From Lamellibrachia satsuma (Eukaryota > Annelida > Polychaeta > Sabellida > Siboglinidae), in assembly GCA_033239005.1 (NCBI GenBank), contig BSQZ01000080.1, positions 1,982,501 through 2,046,500 of the forward strand: DNA of 64,000 bases. The letters are read 5' to 3'. The translations under genes were made by a program, and so were the position numbers. This document shows, in pieces, positions 1-11,177 of the stretch; positions within the stretch are counted from its first letter, which is position 1, and the number at the start of each line of letters is the position of its first letter. Below the pieces are notes generated by a model. The model was not told where the DNA came from, did no database searches, and saw nothing but the letters and a program-made list of their open reading frames with translations.

Positions 1-317
1 CTAGTACAAGTGTTTGCTTAAGGTGGATTTTATCTCAGGGCTTCTGACTTGAAAAGATGATGCCTCTTGAACACAAGTCTTTGTAGCTTCACTGCTTTCA
101 GTATGCAGAAATGCGCAAAACTTCATCAATTGATACTAAATTAGAATGAAACCACATCACAAGAAATTCAACTAATTCCAATTCATCTGTGAATGTTTCA
201 TGGCCAGAGAAAAAATCAATGATTTTTCTGGAGTGATTTAAATCAAACAACTCTGTTGATTTGTATGTCTACTTTTTATTTGTAAGCATTCAGGCCCAGG
301 GACCATCCAGCACTCAC

Positions 318-3300
318 TTGACTTGGTAGGTCTCAGCAAAGCTGACTCTGCGGGAGTGGCGTTGTCTCTTGGAGGTAGTCTCAGTGATCTCCTGCTGCAT
401 ATTGATGTTGATGTCACCCAAGGCATGGCGCAGAGGTGATGGCCTCATCTTTAGAATCTGTCACAACAACCAGGACATCAATCAAGTACCACCAGCACAC
501 AACAACCAAGACATCAATCAAGTACCACCAACAGCACACAACAACCATGACATCAATCAAGTACCACCAGCACACAACAACCAGGACATCAATCAAGTAC
601 CACCAGCACACCTGTGCGCAGAGGAATAACTGAACCTTCACTTCAGTGAAGGAACTAGCAGATTCTACCGTCAAACATGTGAAAAACGTGTATTTATTTC
701 GGACACTGTGCTACTTGCTGGAAATATCGCTCATCTGGACAGTACAGCGCGGGAAAATCTATCCCCGCTGACACAAAGTCATTGATTCACCTCGACGCAC
801 TGACGAGGAACAATAGCCACTGAAGTGGTATTAACTCAAGTGTGTTGACTGTAACGCCATTGTTTGCGGCTGAGTGTGTGACACTCTCAGGGTGACACAA
901 CCAAACCGTGATGCCTAAGACTAAGCAGCCAAAGGGTGGAGCCAGTGTAGGTGGTGCAACCACGGCCCCTACTGACGACGTGCACATTGAAACGAACGCC
1001 GACGGGAACGATAACACGATTCATGATGCGCTCGTCGAGAAGCTCCTAACAGTGCAACAAAACGCGTACCAGGCATGTTTGCAAAGCGTGGTCGCCGAGA
1101 TAAACCGGAGGGTGGACTGTTTCATGCGCAAGACAACCACGGCACTGACAGAACTCCGGATCAGCCTTCAGTACACACAGACTCAAGTCGAGGAACTGAA
1201 AGTAAATCAGTCCAAGGAAAACATCGACGACCTGTCAAAAAAGATGCTCGATTTCGAAGTCACAATACAGGAAATGGAACGCTCGATCGATTACCAAGAA
1301 AATCAATCGAGACGCTGCAATCTGCGGTTTGACGGCGTTTCTGAAGTCGACGGCGAGACGTGGGAGCAGACGGAGAAGAACGTACGCAGGGCAATGACAA
1401 CAGCCCTAGAACTTCCCGAAGCACAAGTGCACGCCATCAACATCGAGCGCGTGCACCGAACTGGCGGCACGGGGGCGAGAGCCAGGACTATCGTCGTCAA
1501 GTTCAAATCATACAAGGACCGCGAGCTGGTGCTACAGGCGGCGAAGAAGAATCGGCCTCGAGGCATCTATGTGAATGAAGACTACTCACAGAGGGTCATG
1601 GCGAGGCGGAAAGAACTGTTGCCCAAAATGATGAAGGCCCGGGAAGAGGGGAAAATCGCGTATTTGACATTTGACAAACTGGTGGTAAGGGAGCGGCACA
1701 ATGTCGCAAACCGTGATTAGATAACTAAGTACATGTGCAATATCTTGCTAAATCTTGTGATTTCTTCATTTAACAATGGCGTCAGATACTCAACAAAACG
1801 GCGGGTTAACACTTACATATGATAAACCACTTGATTACAACGAACACTGTTATGAACACGAAATAGATACTGAAAGTTTGTTGTATCACGATTTGCCTAC
1901 ACACTGCAGATATTACACCTCAGCACAATTTTCAACCAATTTTAGCAGTGCTAGCAACAACCGGCCAAACAAACTGAGTGTTATACACTTTAATGCCCGG
2001 AGTCTAAAAGCAAATTTGTCTAAGATAAAGGATATTATCCGAAGTATGGAGTATACATTTCAAATCATTGCAATATCGGAAACTTGGCTTAATGAAAACA
2101 ATTGGGATGGAAATGAAGTAACCTGCAATGAAGTCACATTTTCAGGTTACAAACTGTACTGTAATTCCAGAAAAAACATGCAAGGTGGTGGTGTTGCCAT
2201 ATATGTGTGTGAATCTCTGCCTAACAATTGTCAGTCTTCTAATATTTGTCTAAGGAACATTTCATATGTGGATAATGACTGTTTTGAAAGCATCTTTATC
2301 GAGTTACAGATTAGTAAACATGAAAAAAACAATGTCGGTTGTGTGTATAGAGCGCCGAATACCAGCATCAGCAAATTTAATGACAATCTCTCATTCATAC
2401 TGGGAAATCTCACCAGTAAAATTGTATACATATGTGGTGATTACAATATAGATCTATTGCACTGCGAAGAGCGAGCTGAAACAAAATATTTCCTTGATCA
2501 AATGTTTAGCTCTGGGTTATATCCCTTGATCACCAGGCCAACACGAATAACAGGCACGAGTGCTACTATAATAGATAACATTTTCTGTTCTGAGCTGTGT
2601 AGAAACAAAGTGTGCGGCATTGTTTTAAGTGATGCTACAGACCATATGCCAATTTTCGTTCTATGTGACAACAGCACTAATGTGGTTAATCATGAAGATC
2701 CAACAGTTAAATATAAAAGAAAATTAGATGAAGATTCGTTAAGCAGACTTGAGCACGACCTAAATGATATAAACTGGGAAATTGTAATGAACGAGTCAAA
2801 CCCTAATTTAGCATTCTCGCGCTTTATGCAAGCACTAAGTAATTCTTACAATGATGCCTGTCCTGTCAAAATAACCATGTATACAGGAAAAACAAAACGG
2901 AATGATAAACCTTGGTTAACAAGAGGGCTAAAAAATGCCTGCATAAAGAAAAATAACATGTACTTAGCGTTTCTAAAAGATAGGTCAGAATTAACAGAAA
3001 GTCGGTACAAAAACAAGTTAACAAAACTGTTACGTCTAGAAAAGAAGAACTATTACAGGAAAAAGCTTGAAGATTGTAAAACAAATACAAGAGAGACTTG
3101 GAAAATTCTTAACAACATAATAGGTAAAAGAAAATCTGAAACAAAATATTCCAACGAATGTCATGTTGGTGAAAAACGAGTTGTATTAGAAAGTAAAGAA
3201 ATAGCTAACCATTTCAACAAATTCTTTGTTGACATAGGTACAAATTTATCAAGCCTTATAGAACCCTGCCCGGGAACAAAGCCCACTGACTTCGTAAAAA

Positions 3301-6300
3301 GTAATGTATCACAGTCAATGTATATACACCCAGTTACTGAGCAAGAAGTACTTGACATTGTGTCTGGGTGCAAAAGTAAAACTTCATACGGACATGATGA
3401 GATCAGCATGAAAACAGTTAAGCATATAATAAAGCAAATTGTAAAACCGCTAACCCACATTTTTAACAGATCATTGATCTGCGGATCATTTCCGAATGAT
3501 ATGAAATTGGCAAAAATCATTCCTGTATTTAAGTCAGGTGATCGTTTTCAATTTTCTAATTATAGACCTATCTCTTTTATCCCAATTTTCAAAAATACTT
3601 GAAAAAATATTTAACAAAAGGCTAACATCTTTCATTGAAGCACAACACATACTGTCAGACGGGCAGTATGGCTTCAGAAGTAATCACTCGACCTCACTAG
3701 CTCTAACTGAATTTGTCGAAAAGGTTACTTCTGCAATGGATAAATCCCAAACTACTATTGGTGTCTTTATCGATCTAAGAAAAGCTTTCGACACCGTTGA
3801 CTACAACATATTGCTAAGTAAATTGCAATGCTATGGAGTAAGGGGTTTAGCTCTGGAATGGATAAAAAGTTATTTATCCAACCGTAGACAATATGTATGC
3901 TACAACAATAGTAACTCAGAATTCAAGGAAATCAAGTGTGGAGTCCCGCAAGGATCAATCCTTGGCCCATTACTGTTTATCTTGTACATAAATGACATGT
4001 GCGATGTTTCAAAACTACTTCATATTATTCTATTTGCAGATGATACTAACATTGTTTACTTGGCTGGTAATATTGATGATGTAACCAATGTAGTTAACAA
4101 CGAACTAAAACAACTAGGCCTATGGTTCAGAGCGAACAAATTATCGCTCAATGTGAACAAAACAAATTTTATAATGTTTAACAATAAAAAACAACCTAGA
4201 ACAGATGTGCATATAGTTTTGAATGGAACAAACATTGAGCAGGTAACAAATACAAAATTCCTTGGAGTAACTATTGATGAAAACCTAACATGGAGAGAAC
4301 ATATAAAAATGGTTGAAACAAAAGTATCAAAAAGCATAGCAGTTTTGTATAAAACTATGCATGTTCTTCATTGTCAAGCGTTACACATATTATATCAATC
4401 ACTTGTTGAACCACATGTCATATTGCTGTGAGATATGGGGAAGTACGTATCAATCGAGACTCAAGAAACTATTTCTGTTAATTACCATGATCATACATCT
4501 GTATTTTTCCACAGCTCAAACATACTTAAACTTCATGATTTAGTTATATACAAGTCTATGATTATACTCTATAAAGCATATAATCACTCTTTAAATGGAC
4601 GGGTTCAAGCATTCTTTAAACCAACCGAAGCTATACACATGTATGGTACCAGACAAAGCAAACTGTTTTATGTTAAAAAAACAAACACCACCTTCAGACT
4701 ATTGTCACTCACTGTCAAAGGTATAAATACGTGGAACAGCTTAGCAAATGAAATAACTCAGCTACCAAGTTTAAAACAATTTAAAAAAACATTCAAGTTG
4801 TCATTACTTACAGCATATTTATAAACTTATAATTGAAAGTTATGTCAATTAGTTAATTTATAATTAGCTCAAGCACCACAGTAATAAGTTTATAAGTGAA
4901 TTGTGAATGCTATTTTGTATTTAATGTTTTACTTATATTACATTTATTTTGTATGAGAAGGGCATAGCACCTTATAAGTTGTATGACTTCAGCTATGTCC
5001 CTTCAGCAGCAGCAGCAGCAGCAGCACACCATACTATGCACCTGTATTATGTTGTTGTTGTTGTTGTTGAATAAACTTTCACTTCACTTCACACAGCAAC
5101 CAGGACATCAATCAAGTACCACCAGCACACAGCAACCAGGACATCAATCAAGTACCACCAGCACACAGCAACCAGGACATCAATCAAGTACCACCAGCAC
5201 ACAGCAACCAGGACATCAATCAAGTACCACCAGCACACAGCAACCAGGGCATCAATCAAGTACCACCAGCACACAGCAACCAGGGCATCAATCAAGTACC
5301 ACCAGCACACAGCAACCAGGACATCAATCAAGTACCACCAGCACACAGCAACCAGGACATCAATCAAGTACCACCAACAGCACACAACAACCAAGACATC
5401 AATCACGTACCAACAGCACACAACAACCATGACATCAATCAAGTACCACCAACAGCACACAATAACCAGGACATCAATCAAGTACCACCAACAGCACACA
5501 ACAACCAGGACATCAATCAAGTACCACCAACTGCACACAATAACCAGGACATCAATCAAGTACCACCAACAGCACACAACAACCAGGACATCAATCAAGT
5601 ACCACCAACACCACACAACAACCAGGACATCAATCAAGTACCACCAACAGCACACAACAACCAGGACATCAATCAAGTACCACCAACAGCACACAACAAC
5701 CAGGACATCAATCAAGTACCACCAACAGCACACAACAACCAGGACATCAATCAAGTACCACCAACAGCACACAGCAACCAGGACATCAATCAAGTACCAC
5801 CAAAAGCACACAACATCAATCAAGTACCATCAACACCACACAACAACCAGGACATCAATCAAGTACCACCAACACCACACAACAACCAGGACATCAATCA
5901 AGTACCACCTACAGCACACAATAACCAGGACATCAATGAAGTACCACCAACAGCACACAACATCAATCAAGTACCATCAACACCACACAACAACCAGGAC
6001 ATCAATCAAGTACCACCAACACCACACAACAACCAGGACATCAATCAAGTACAACCTACAGCACACAGCAACCAGGACATCAATGAAGTACCACCAAAAG
6101 CACACAACATCAATCAAGTACCACCAACAGCACACAACAACCAGGACATCAATCAAGTACCACCAACAGCATACAACAACCAGGACATCAGTCAAGTACC
6201 ACCAACAGCACACAACAAAGCATGTACGGTATCCTTCACAACTAGCTATATTTTAATATCACCAATATTCAGATATTGAAACTTACGAACTATGTAAATA

Positions 6301-8005
6301 AAACACACCATTAATGCAGATAAACTCTTTGGCAAACATGAAATCAAATGAATGGAGCCCACCTGAAATAACCTGTGGAGCCTCTGGTACATAATACAAC
6401 ACAAATATAAAGGTGAAATCAGATGAATACAGCCCACCTGAAATAACCTGTGGCGCCTCTGGTGCATAATATAACACAAATATAAATGTGAAATTGCGGA
6501 AGTACACAGTTTTTTATGTGAGCTGAAACAATCGTGTATCTATGCCAATACATGATACTCAATCGTGTTCAGTTATTCAAACGTCAGATCAGCCAATGTT
6601 TGCATTCTGATGCAAACATTGTGATTTCTGTTCAATATCATTAAGCGTTATTGTTGGTACCAGGGTTGTTGGTACCAGGGTTGGTTTCAATTACTGGGAT
6701 CAATTACAGTTACAATGCCTGATTTTTTCCCAATTACAATTACGGTCTATTCTGATGCAAACATTGTGATTTCTGTTCAATATCAGTAAGCGTTATTGTT
6801 GGTACCAGGGTTGGGTTCAATTACTGGGATCAATTACAATTACAATGCCTGATATTTTCCCAATTACAATTACGGTCTATTTGACATATTCAGTTACAGT
6901 TATGACTCACTCAAAATTCAATTAGAATTACAATAGCCAAATACAATTACAACCCAAAGATTATGATTGAAATTGTTGGTGTGAAATGTAAATATTTTCA
7001 TCTTGCTTTGCTTGCAATATGAGTAAACCAGTTGAAATAAAAGCAAATACGATCAAATTCACTGGAATAATAATTGAAAGTTCCAGTTTCAATTACAAAG
7101 GTATAAGAAATATCAATTACAATTATGCTGATGTCAGAAATTTCAATTACAATTACACTATAATTAATTACACAATAAGAAATACAATTATAACCCAATC
7201 CTGGTTGGTACGATGTATTCGTTGCTGAACAGTAATTCTTTCAATTTGCTATTTTTTTTCATTTTCATAGATAAATAATTTTTCAAACTCTGTAATTTAA
7301 AGTATAAAATTACGTGTTGTACATTTGTCAACACTCGATCCAATGATGCATTTCATTTATACATGCCTGGTGTCTAGCGATCAAAAACATGCTATTCGAG
7401 TTACTGACTATTAAAACTTTGAACATAAATTCGGGTGAATGTAAAAGAGAGACTCACAGATGATCGCCTGCTGCTTGACTTCCTCTTGCGTGGAGGCAAT
7501 GGCCTGCAACGTAAGTAAACATAAATACATTAATCGTAATACTCTGTAGAAAATAAGGCAGTAAACCTAAAAGAGCAGAGTTATCGTAACAAATGGTCCT
7601 GTTATGATAATTGGGGAAGGGTCATTTGATATCACTGTATTTCTACATTTGTTGGCAGTGTATGTCTATTGTCTTAAGGAGAAAAAAGGAGTAAATCTAT
7701 GAGTTTTGGTAAACAAATATGATATGCAAAACATTATATTTTATTGATCATTTGTAGCGAATAATTTTTGTTAACAAGTTACATGATGTAATTGAAAAAG
7801 TAATTGAAAATTTCAATTAATTTTTTTTTACCAATTCCAATCAAAAACAAAACACAGATTCCAATTCTGGAACTGGAATTTCAATTCAATGTAATTGACC
7901 CCAAATCTGGTTGGTACGCTTATTAAAGTGTCATGGTTAAATGTATAAGGTGATCCTATAATGTACTTACGCAGTAGGGTCGTCATCAGCAGCTAACTTG
8001 TCCAT
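318..8005 (-). CDS. KNL1: KNL1/CASC5-like kinetochore scaffold, N-terminal exons (partial)
   Basis: Kinetochore scaffold that docks PP1 and checkpoint proteins on the outer kinetochore. Three coding exons are read on the minus strand: exon 1 7971-8005 (begins MDKLAADDDPT, ends phase 2, donor GTAAGTAC), exon 2 7458-7503 (PLPPRKRKSSSRRSS, donor GTGAGTC) and exon 3 318-457 (starts ILKMRPSPLR, contains SRRVSFAETYQV, donor GTGAGTGC). Phases agree across both junctions and give 73 residues. The two PP1-docking motifs of the family are in the known order: SSILK (residues 26-30, split by the exon 2/3 junction) and RVSF (64-67). Human KNL1 has the same SSILK-PPRSPL then RRVSFADT layout. The MELT repeats and C-terminal RWD domains would lie beyond the left edge. 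Bases 1-317 look like intron 3; I see no further exon there. Intron 2 holds the LINE and minisatellite. Assignment rests on the short motifs, so another PP1-regulatory protein is a minor alternative. Confidence 0.8.
463..611. repeat. Minisatellite, 36-39 bp unit, left part (split by LINE)
   Basis: Four units of the family containing CAGGACATCAATCAAGTACC, beginning 6 bp from the KNL1 exon 3 splice acceptor. The same unit resumes at 5093 after the LINE, so the two blocks were one array. Confidence 0.9.
911..1720 (+). CDS. LINE ORF1 protein (L1-ORF1p/Transposase_22-like)
   Basis: 269 codons, intact. The N-terminal about 40 residues are low complexity. A helical, heptad-like stretch rich in E, K and Q follows (about 75-135), which suggests a trimerising coiled coil. 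Then come YQENQSRRCNLRFDGVSE and IERVHRTG, which resemble the start and middle of the RRM and C-terminal domain of L1-type ORF1 RNA-binding proteins. The start chosen is the first ATG (911). ORF2 follows after a 55-base gap. The role by family is binding LINE RNA as a chaperone. Note that ORF1 is intact while ORF2 is broken. Confidence 0.8.
   Translation: MPKTKQPKGGASVGGATTAPTDDVHIETNADGNDNTIHDALVEKLLTVQQNAYQACLQSVVAEINRRVDCFMRKTTTALTELRISLQYTQTQVEELKVNQSKENIDDLSKKMLDFEVTIQEMERSIDYQENQSRRCNLRFDGVSEVDGETWEQTEKNVRRAMTTALELPEAQVHAINIERVHRTGGTGARARTIVVKFKSYKDRELVLQAAKKNRPRGIYVNEDYSQRVMARRKELLPKMMKAREEGKIAYLTFDKLVVRERHNVANRD
1776..4824 (+). pseudogene. LINE ORF2: AP endonuclease + reverse transcriptase, frameshifted
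   Basis: An apurinic-type endonuclease occupies roughly residues 64-290 (VIHFNARSLK, ISETWLN, CGDYNIDLL, SDATDHMPIF). The reverse transcriptase starts near KIIPVFKSGD and includes FIDLRKAFDTVDY, CGVPQGSILGPLLF and the catalytic FADDT (about 4033-4047). Frame is lost by a single-base shift in a T-rich run at about 3568-3577, between NYRPIS and the following segment. It is lost again near 4405 and restored near 4480 (stop at 4429-4431), and the C-terminal part reads to a stop at 4822-4824. Everything else aligns with the family order, so the damage is recent and light. Confidence 0.9.
5093..6215. repeat. Minisatellite, 36-39 bp unit, main block
   Basis: About 29 units. The first are 36 bp and later ones 39 bp through an extra CAA, with a few shortened units near 5814, 5960 and 6107. 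Both strands stay open over long stretches because units are multiples of three. I read these as repeat artefacts, not genes. It is the continuation of the block at 463-611. Confidence 0.95.
6339..6492. repeat. 76-bp tandem duplication
   Basis: Two copies starting at about 6339 and 6415 share CCCACCTGAAATAACCTGTG and CAAATATAAA blocks. No coding signal. The rest of 6216-6600 shows nothing recognisable. Confidence 0.7.
6653..7917. mobile_element. Cluster of hAT-like inverted-repeat ends (AATTAC-rich MITEs)
   Basis: A left end CAGGGTTGGGTTCAATTAC at 6806, preceded by GTTGGTAC (6798-6805), pairs with a right end at 7203 whose complement is CAGGATTGGGTTATAATTG, followed by the same GTTGGTAC (7204-7211). 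That gives a 398-bp element with about 20-bp terminal inverted repeats and a perfect 8-bp direct repeat, the hallmark of hAT transposons. Two further left ends (6661, 6676), each also preceded by GTTGGTAC, and one further right end (7907-7909, again followed by GTTGGTAC at 7910-7917) lie around it. The left flank is also tandemly duplicated, with a 145-bp offset between 6606 and 6751. The interior is simple AATTAC-type sequence with no transposase. KNL1 exon 2 lies between the two right ends. Confidence 0.65.
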
Positions 8006-8514
8006 CTTACAGCTTTATGACGCTGTACAACCTGTGACCTCCTGTCAATATGCACCAAGTCTTTATCAGGCTGATGCAAAATATTCAATATGGATAACTT
8101 GTAGATATTAACAGTTTTTTATTATTGCCTTTTTAATTATTTTTTGTAACAAAACATTAGTAGTATATGAATACCTTTGTGAGAATATATAAAATATAGT
8201 TATGCAAAATTTTAATATTGCAAATAGAGAATATATATTGATAAAAATCGACCCAGTATAATAATGATGTCGATGAAGTATCTTTCCAAAATTGTTGTGA
8301 ATTATTTTACCTTGCAAATTTGGGTCAAAGCTAGGAATCAAATGCATGCAATGTGACAAACCACAACCTAACTGTCTGATCTCATGGACGCCTGATATAA
8401 TCAGCATTGAAGCCAAAACAGAGTTGAATCTTATCATCAATACATCATATTTAATGTGTCATATCATTAAAGACTAAAGTGGGCTTAACAAGGATTTTAG
8501 GTACAATTAATTGA

Positions 8515-8782
8515 ATGATCAGGTCGAGGTTGTGCATGAGTGTGTCATTTATATAAATATTGATTGAATGATCAGATTGAGGTTGTGCATGAGTGTGTCA
8601 TTTATATAAATATTGATTGAATGATCAGGTTGAGGTTGTGCATGAGTGTGTCATTTATATAAATATTGATTGAATGATCAGGTTGAGGTTGTGCATGAGT
8701 GTGTCATTTATATAAATATTGATTGAATGATCAGGTTGAGGTTGTGCATGAGTGTGTCATTTATATAAATATTGATTGAAAT
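8515..8782. repeat. Minisatellite, 53 bp x 5
   Basis: Near-identical units containing TGATCAGGTTGAGGTTGTGC and ATTTATATAAATATTG, in the spacer upstream of KNL1. Confidence 0.95.
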
Positions 8783-10220
8783 TTCAGTCATATAAACCTG
8801 ATTTATAATATCTGACATTATTTATTGATTATGATGTTTACTGTTTCTCTTACAGTGCAATAATAACAAAACAATTATTAATATAATATCTACATATTAC
8901 ATGAGCATATCCAGGGCACCCCCCTTTATTCCGACCAGATTTTTTCATTGTGTCAAAATTAGCACGAGACACCACAATCACACTTCAACACTAATAAAGA
9001 TGATTATTAAGATTAAACAGAATATTGTCTGGAGATACCATCGCGATGACACTACCCATCTCGACATTGATGATAATCACTGCAATTTCAATGTTTTCAC
9101 CTTTTGGGTTGATGCCGGCAATGTGGTTCTCGATATGACACATACTCTCCGACACAAAACAAGACAGGCAATACAGAACAAACTGACTGCCATCGTCGGG
9201 GCACTGATCCAGCTGTGGATTATGTCCAACATGCAAAATGCAGTTTTTTTTTATCAGCGTAGATGAGGCTTGTGAAAAATCAATAAAGGAACAGTGAAGC
9301 TTTGTTGATGAACAGCAGAAGTTCCTAGAGGAATTTGTTGAGTCTCCCTTCTACACTTTGTAATGAAGCTTGACTTGGACTTCCAAAAGATGCAGAATCA
9401 TGTACTGAAAGTGTGCACTGAGAAGACTTCCGCCATGATTTCATCAGTTATAGTTTCTTCAATTTTGTTCCCCAAAGCAGCAACGGAAGCTTGAAACATA
9501 ACGAAACAGTTGCACCAATAAGTTAGTGGACCTTTGCAGGATGCAATATGAGTTCATTGCTTCGATGTATTGCCATTGGGGTGCTCACACATTATTTTGC
9601 AAAAACATGATGAAGTTGAGAAATATGTCACATATATAATGACGTTGCAACGTTAAAAAGTATTCACACGATTTTATTTACATTTCCCCCACTTTGTCTG
9701 TGTCTTTCGGAAGAGATAGTTAAAGGCAAAGCCGTTGGTCCCTTCTATCTGTTTGGAATTAAAATGTAATGACATAAGTCATAAGTTTCTGGGTCCGCCC
9801 ATCAAGGACAATGCATCATCCATGTAATGAATGTATTACGTATTTATGTCATTATGACGTTGATTACATAATGATTCTTACAAACCACTTTGTAACAGCA
9901 TGTATAGTTCCGTCGACAGCTAATAGGTTAATATACAGGGCTTCGTAACATAAAACAAAGCGTATAACAAACAAAGAACCAGAAGCACTGACTGGTATTT
10001 CTCTTGCTTTGACTTTGGTTTGAGTCTTGACGATACCGCCTTGACTGCCCAGGGCCAAGCGCTGCCGATGGCCACTATTTTCGAAAACTGTGATGCCTCC
10101 TTAGATCTTACGCCAATGCATGTTTTTCTATTTGTATTGTGACAGTATGTAATTAAGGTTTGAACTGTACGATATAAACAAAGAATATCGGGCTCTCTGC
10201 GCAAGTTATTAAGCTGTTTC
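8783..10220. other. KNL1-PRDX5 spacer, no gene recognised
   Basis: Contains a 121-codon open frame at 8901-9266 (+) and antisense open frames at 8991-9236 and 9920-10336. None shows a known domain. The only identifiable item is a SINE core fragment near 9690-9750. Confidence 0.5.
9688..9755 (+). mobile_element. SINE family A core fragment
   Basis: Shares GTGTCTTTCGGAAGAGA and GCCGTTGGTCCCTTCTA with the fuller SINEs at 17657 and 41863. The tRNA-like head is absent, so it is a truncated or eroded copy. Confidence 0.65.
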
Positions 10221-10227
10221 CTGTAGA

Positions 10228-10345
10228 AACTCACCAAAGACTCACACAAAACAAAGCCGTTCGTTCCGTTTAAATGTGCCGCCGTCAACCTGAGCATGCG
10301 CATTGAGAAGATGGAGCGTGAGACGTTTTCTACCAAATCGTATCA
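10228..10345 (-). promoter_or_regulatory. CpG-rich candidate promoter / first exon, divergent from PRDX5
   Basis: A short CpG-rich stretch with an NRF1-like GAGCATGCGCA (about 10293-10303). On the minus strand an ATG at 10336 opens a frame (MVENVSRSIFSMRML...) that runs into two strong donors, GTGAGTC and GTGAGTT (exon ends 10246 or 10235). This could be the 5' exon of KNL1, whose ATG at 8005 has acceptor-like AG sites just upstream, or an unrelated transcript. Nothing in the sequence settles it. Confidence 0.35.
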
Positions 10346-10736
10346 AAACAACAATCCGTGATTTTATTTGCATCAGTTAAGTCTGAAATAGATCGTTCGA
10401 AACAGTTTATATATTCGATTAAGCTAATGACTTTCAGATAACCGTGACGGTAAATGGTGTTTATATGTGGTTTAGGAAACTGTCAATATGAAGCCCCGAA
10501 CATGGCAAAATATAACAATGTTGTTTTACAGTTTTGTATGAATTACATGCACGATTGTAACTGTTTACGTATACATACACTTCTTATTAAAGGCATAACA
10601 CATTAGTGCATTGATGTATATAGCATACATGTATATAATATGAGCGAATGAAGATTAGTTTAGTGTTGCTTTTGCCAGGTTCGGGGCGTTATATCAGAGC
10701 TAGTTCTGTTATACTAGTTGTGCCGAGGGATCACTC

Positions 10737-11143
10737 CGTTACAATAAGGACGAGATTATTCGCAGAGCAGTTCTGCGAATTACGGAAAAAAATTTTCTTA
10801 TTCGCGATTTACGGCGAAATTTTTCGTATTCGCAAAGCAGCTCCGCGAATAACGGCAAAATGGTTTCTTATTCGCAGAGCAGCTCTACGAATTACGACCA
10901 AAGAAGAGGCTCCATTATTGAAAAATGTATAAAAATTTATAAAAAGCAAGAAAATACATAACGCCTCGAGGCAAGCATCGTCCCAAAACCCCAACGCGCA
11001 CGAAAGACCACGATGGTCACTGCGTTCTGCACATGCGCAAGAAAATGGTGCACGGTGATTGGTTGATTCCTGCTCTGCGAATACGGATAACCGTCGCCGT
11101 AATTCGCAGAGCAGCTCTGCGAATAGCTAGTGCGTTACAATAA
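10737..11143. repeat. Palindrome-rich block flanked by 11-bp direct repeats, upstream of PRDX5
   Basis: Palindromes with arms ATTCGCAGAGC and GCTCTGCGAAT around one central base occur at 10758-10780, 10828-10850, 10870-10892 and 11102-11124 (the last perfect), with a half copy near 11070-11083. The block is bounded by CGTTACAATAA at 10737-10747 and 11133-11143, like a target-site duplication. Inside are an inverted CCAAT box (GATTGG, 11057-11062) and an NRF1-like TGCACATGCGCA (11028-11039). It ends 34 bp before the PRDX5 start codon, so it forms part of that promoter or 5' UTR. Confidence 0.7.
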
Positions 11144-11177
11144 AGAGCGAAAGGGCAGTAGCATATCGTCTGACAAG

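Larger units (their letters stand above)
612..5092 (+). mobile_element. Nearly full-length non-LTR retrotransposon (CR1/Jockey-type LINE), inactive
   Basis: A complete LINE layout: 5' UTR (about 612-910), ORF1 (911-1720), ORF2 with endonuclease and reverse transcriptase (1776-4824), and a 3' UTR holding a CAG run (about 5003-5024) and ending in a CTTCA-type microsatellite tail (about 5076-5090). It interrupts the 36-39 bp minisatellite, whose units lie directly on both sides, so both insertion edges are visible. Any target duplication is too short to separate from the repeat (CACAC at most). It sits in KNL1 intron 2, antisense to that gene. ORF2 has three frame disruptions, so this copy cannot move itself. 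Exact clade (CR1, Daphne, L2 or related) was not determined. Confidence 0.9.

Noticed and set aside
5089..6256. Repeat 'proteins' TSIKYHQQ and WWYLIDVLVVV on opposite strands
   Set aside because: Translation of the 36-39 bp array in the KNL1 intron; not genes.
8901..9266. 121-codon plus-strand gene upstream of KNL1
   Set aside because: No recognisable domain, no splice or promoter support; an antisense frame of similar length overlaps.
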